Below, one piece after another: positions 12,690 through 13,125 of a DNA stretch of 13,125 bases (its first letter is position 1; every line of letters begins with the position of its first letter). Under the pieces are notes generated by a model. It was not told the origin of the DNA, did no database searches, and saw only the letters and a program-made list of their open reading frames with translations. The position numbers and the translations under genes were made by a program. Source of the stretch: Victivallales bacterium (GTDB taxonomy: Bacteria; Verrucomicrobiota; Lentisphaeria; Oligosphaerales; Oligosphaeraceae); the NCBI GenBank assembly GCA_017431185.1, contig JAFRLP010000246.1, positions 1-13,125 on the forward strand, given 5' to 3'.

Positions 12690-13125
12690 ATGCAGTTGCG
12701 CACCTACCATAAACTGGCCATCCTGACGGGAGGGATGCTCCTGACCGCCATGGCCATCCTGTGCCTCTGCCAGCGCGGCAATGCCAAGGTGCGCACACAT
12801 GCAGCCCTCTGCGATTCCCTCTCCGACATCGAGTCAAACCTCAATCTGCAAGGACGTTACATCGACGCCCTTATCCATGCCAGGCTCTCCGGCGGCTCCA
12901 CGGAGGAGGCGACCGCACAGGCCAATGAGGCGGGCCTCACCATCACCAATGCCGTTTCACGGCTGATGAACGATGCGGTCTCCCTCAAAATGCCCCTTGA
13001 TTTCGCCGCCATCAAGGAATCCTGGGAGGCGCTTCAGGAACTTCGCACGGAGGTCATCGCTGGCCGGGAGGTGGCCAAAAACCGTGACCTCGCCAACACC
13101 GCCGCCATCTCCCTCTCTCAACTCC
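12690..13125 (+). CDS. Membrane-anchored helical protein, 5' end only (possible sensor or chemoreceptor N-terminus)
   Basis: The frame is open from ATG 12690 to the window edge (145 codons) with no stop; an in-frame TGA at 12657 limits the start. Residues about 8-27 (KLAILTGGMLLTAMAILCLC) are a clear membrane-spanning segment close to a basic N-terminus. The rest is rich in Ala, Leu, Glu and polar residues with helical spacing and no recognisable enzyme motif, as in the extracytoplasmic four-helix sensor parts of chemoreceptors or histidine kinases. The C-terminal part that would decide this lies outside the window. No Shine-Dalgarno precedes ATG 12690. GGGAGGG lies directly before an in-frame ATG at 12735, but that start would lose half of the membrane segment. 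Confidence 0.65.
   Translation, partial: MQLRTYHKLAILTGGMLLTAMAILCLCQRGNAKVRTHAALCDSLSDIESNLNLQGRYIDALIHARLSGGSTEEATAQANEAGLTITNAVSRLMNDAVSLKMPLDFAAIKESWEALQELRTEVIAGREVAKNRDLANTAAISLSQL

Overview
The window (13,125 nt, GC-rich, C/G-ending codons) looks like a chromosome segment of a PVC-group bacterium, most likely Lentisphaerae (Victivallis-like, gut-type). This rests on family content: a GntR-type winged helix fused to a solute-binding-protein domain, a GH123-type hydrolase, a DUF3656-type U32 protein, an LA_2272-type surface-repeat protein and an Rpn-type nuclease remnant. The taxonomic call is inference; there is no rRNA or other marker gene.

Region 1 (1-6224, + strand) is one tight operon that enters from the left. 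It holds the 3' end of an unrecognised gene with an apparent 1-nt frameshift near 88-102, a cytoplasmic GntR/solute-binding fusion regulator (727-2109), a GH123/DUF4091-type glycoside hydrolase (2106-3779, ATGA overlap), an enolase-superfamily enzyme of the N-succinylamino acid racemase/o-succinylbenzoate synthase type (3800-4912), and a zinc-phospholipase-C-like domain joined to an NPCBM-like carbohydrate-binding domain (4926-6224). None of the four complete proteins has a visible signal peptide. The operon therefore reads as an intracellular route for a glycan- or glycolipid-derived compound, sensed by the fusion regulator. This is the best candidate for an undescribed system here.

Region 2 (6234-9175) holds a convergent 808-residue U32 protein of the RlhA type with an extra C-terminal cysteine-rich half, then a decayed, frameshifted 3' remnant of an Rpn/PD-(D/E)XK nuclease-family gene.

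Region 3 (9195-11943) is a divergent pair: a ROK-family repressor-like protein (minus strand) and a DegT/DnrJ/EryC1/StrS PLP aminotransferase (plus strand). The 189-nt space between them has plausible back-to-back promoters, two inverted repeats and a leader hairpin. A strong intrinsic terminator follows the aminotransferase.

Region 4 (11944-13125) holds an exported 170-residue protein made of ~14-residue repeats, with its own promoter region and a probable terminator, then the 5' end of a membrane-anchored helical protein that runs off the window.
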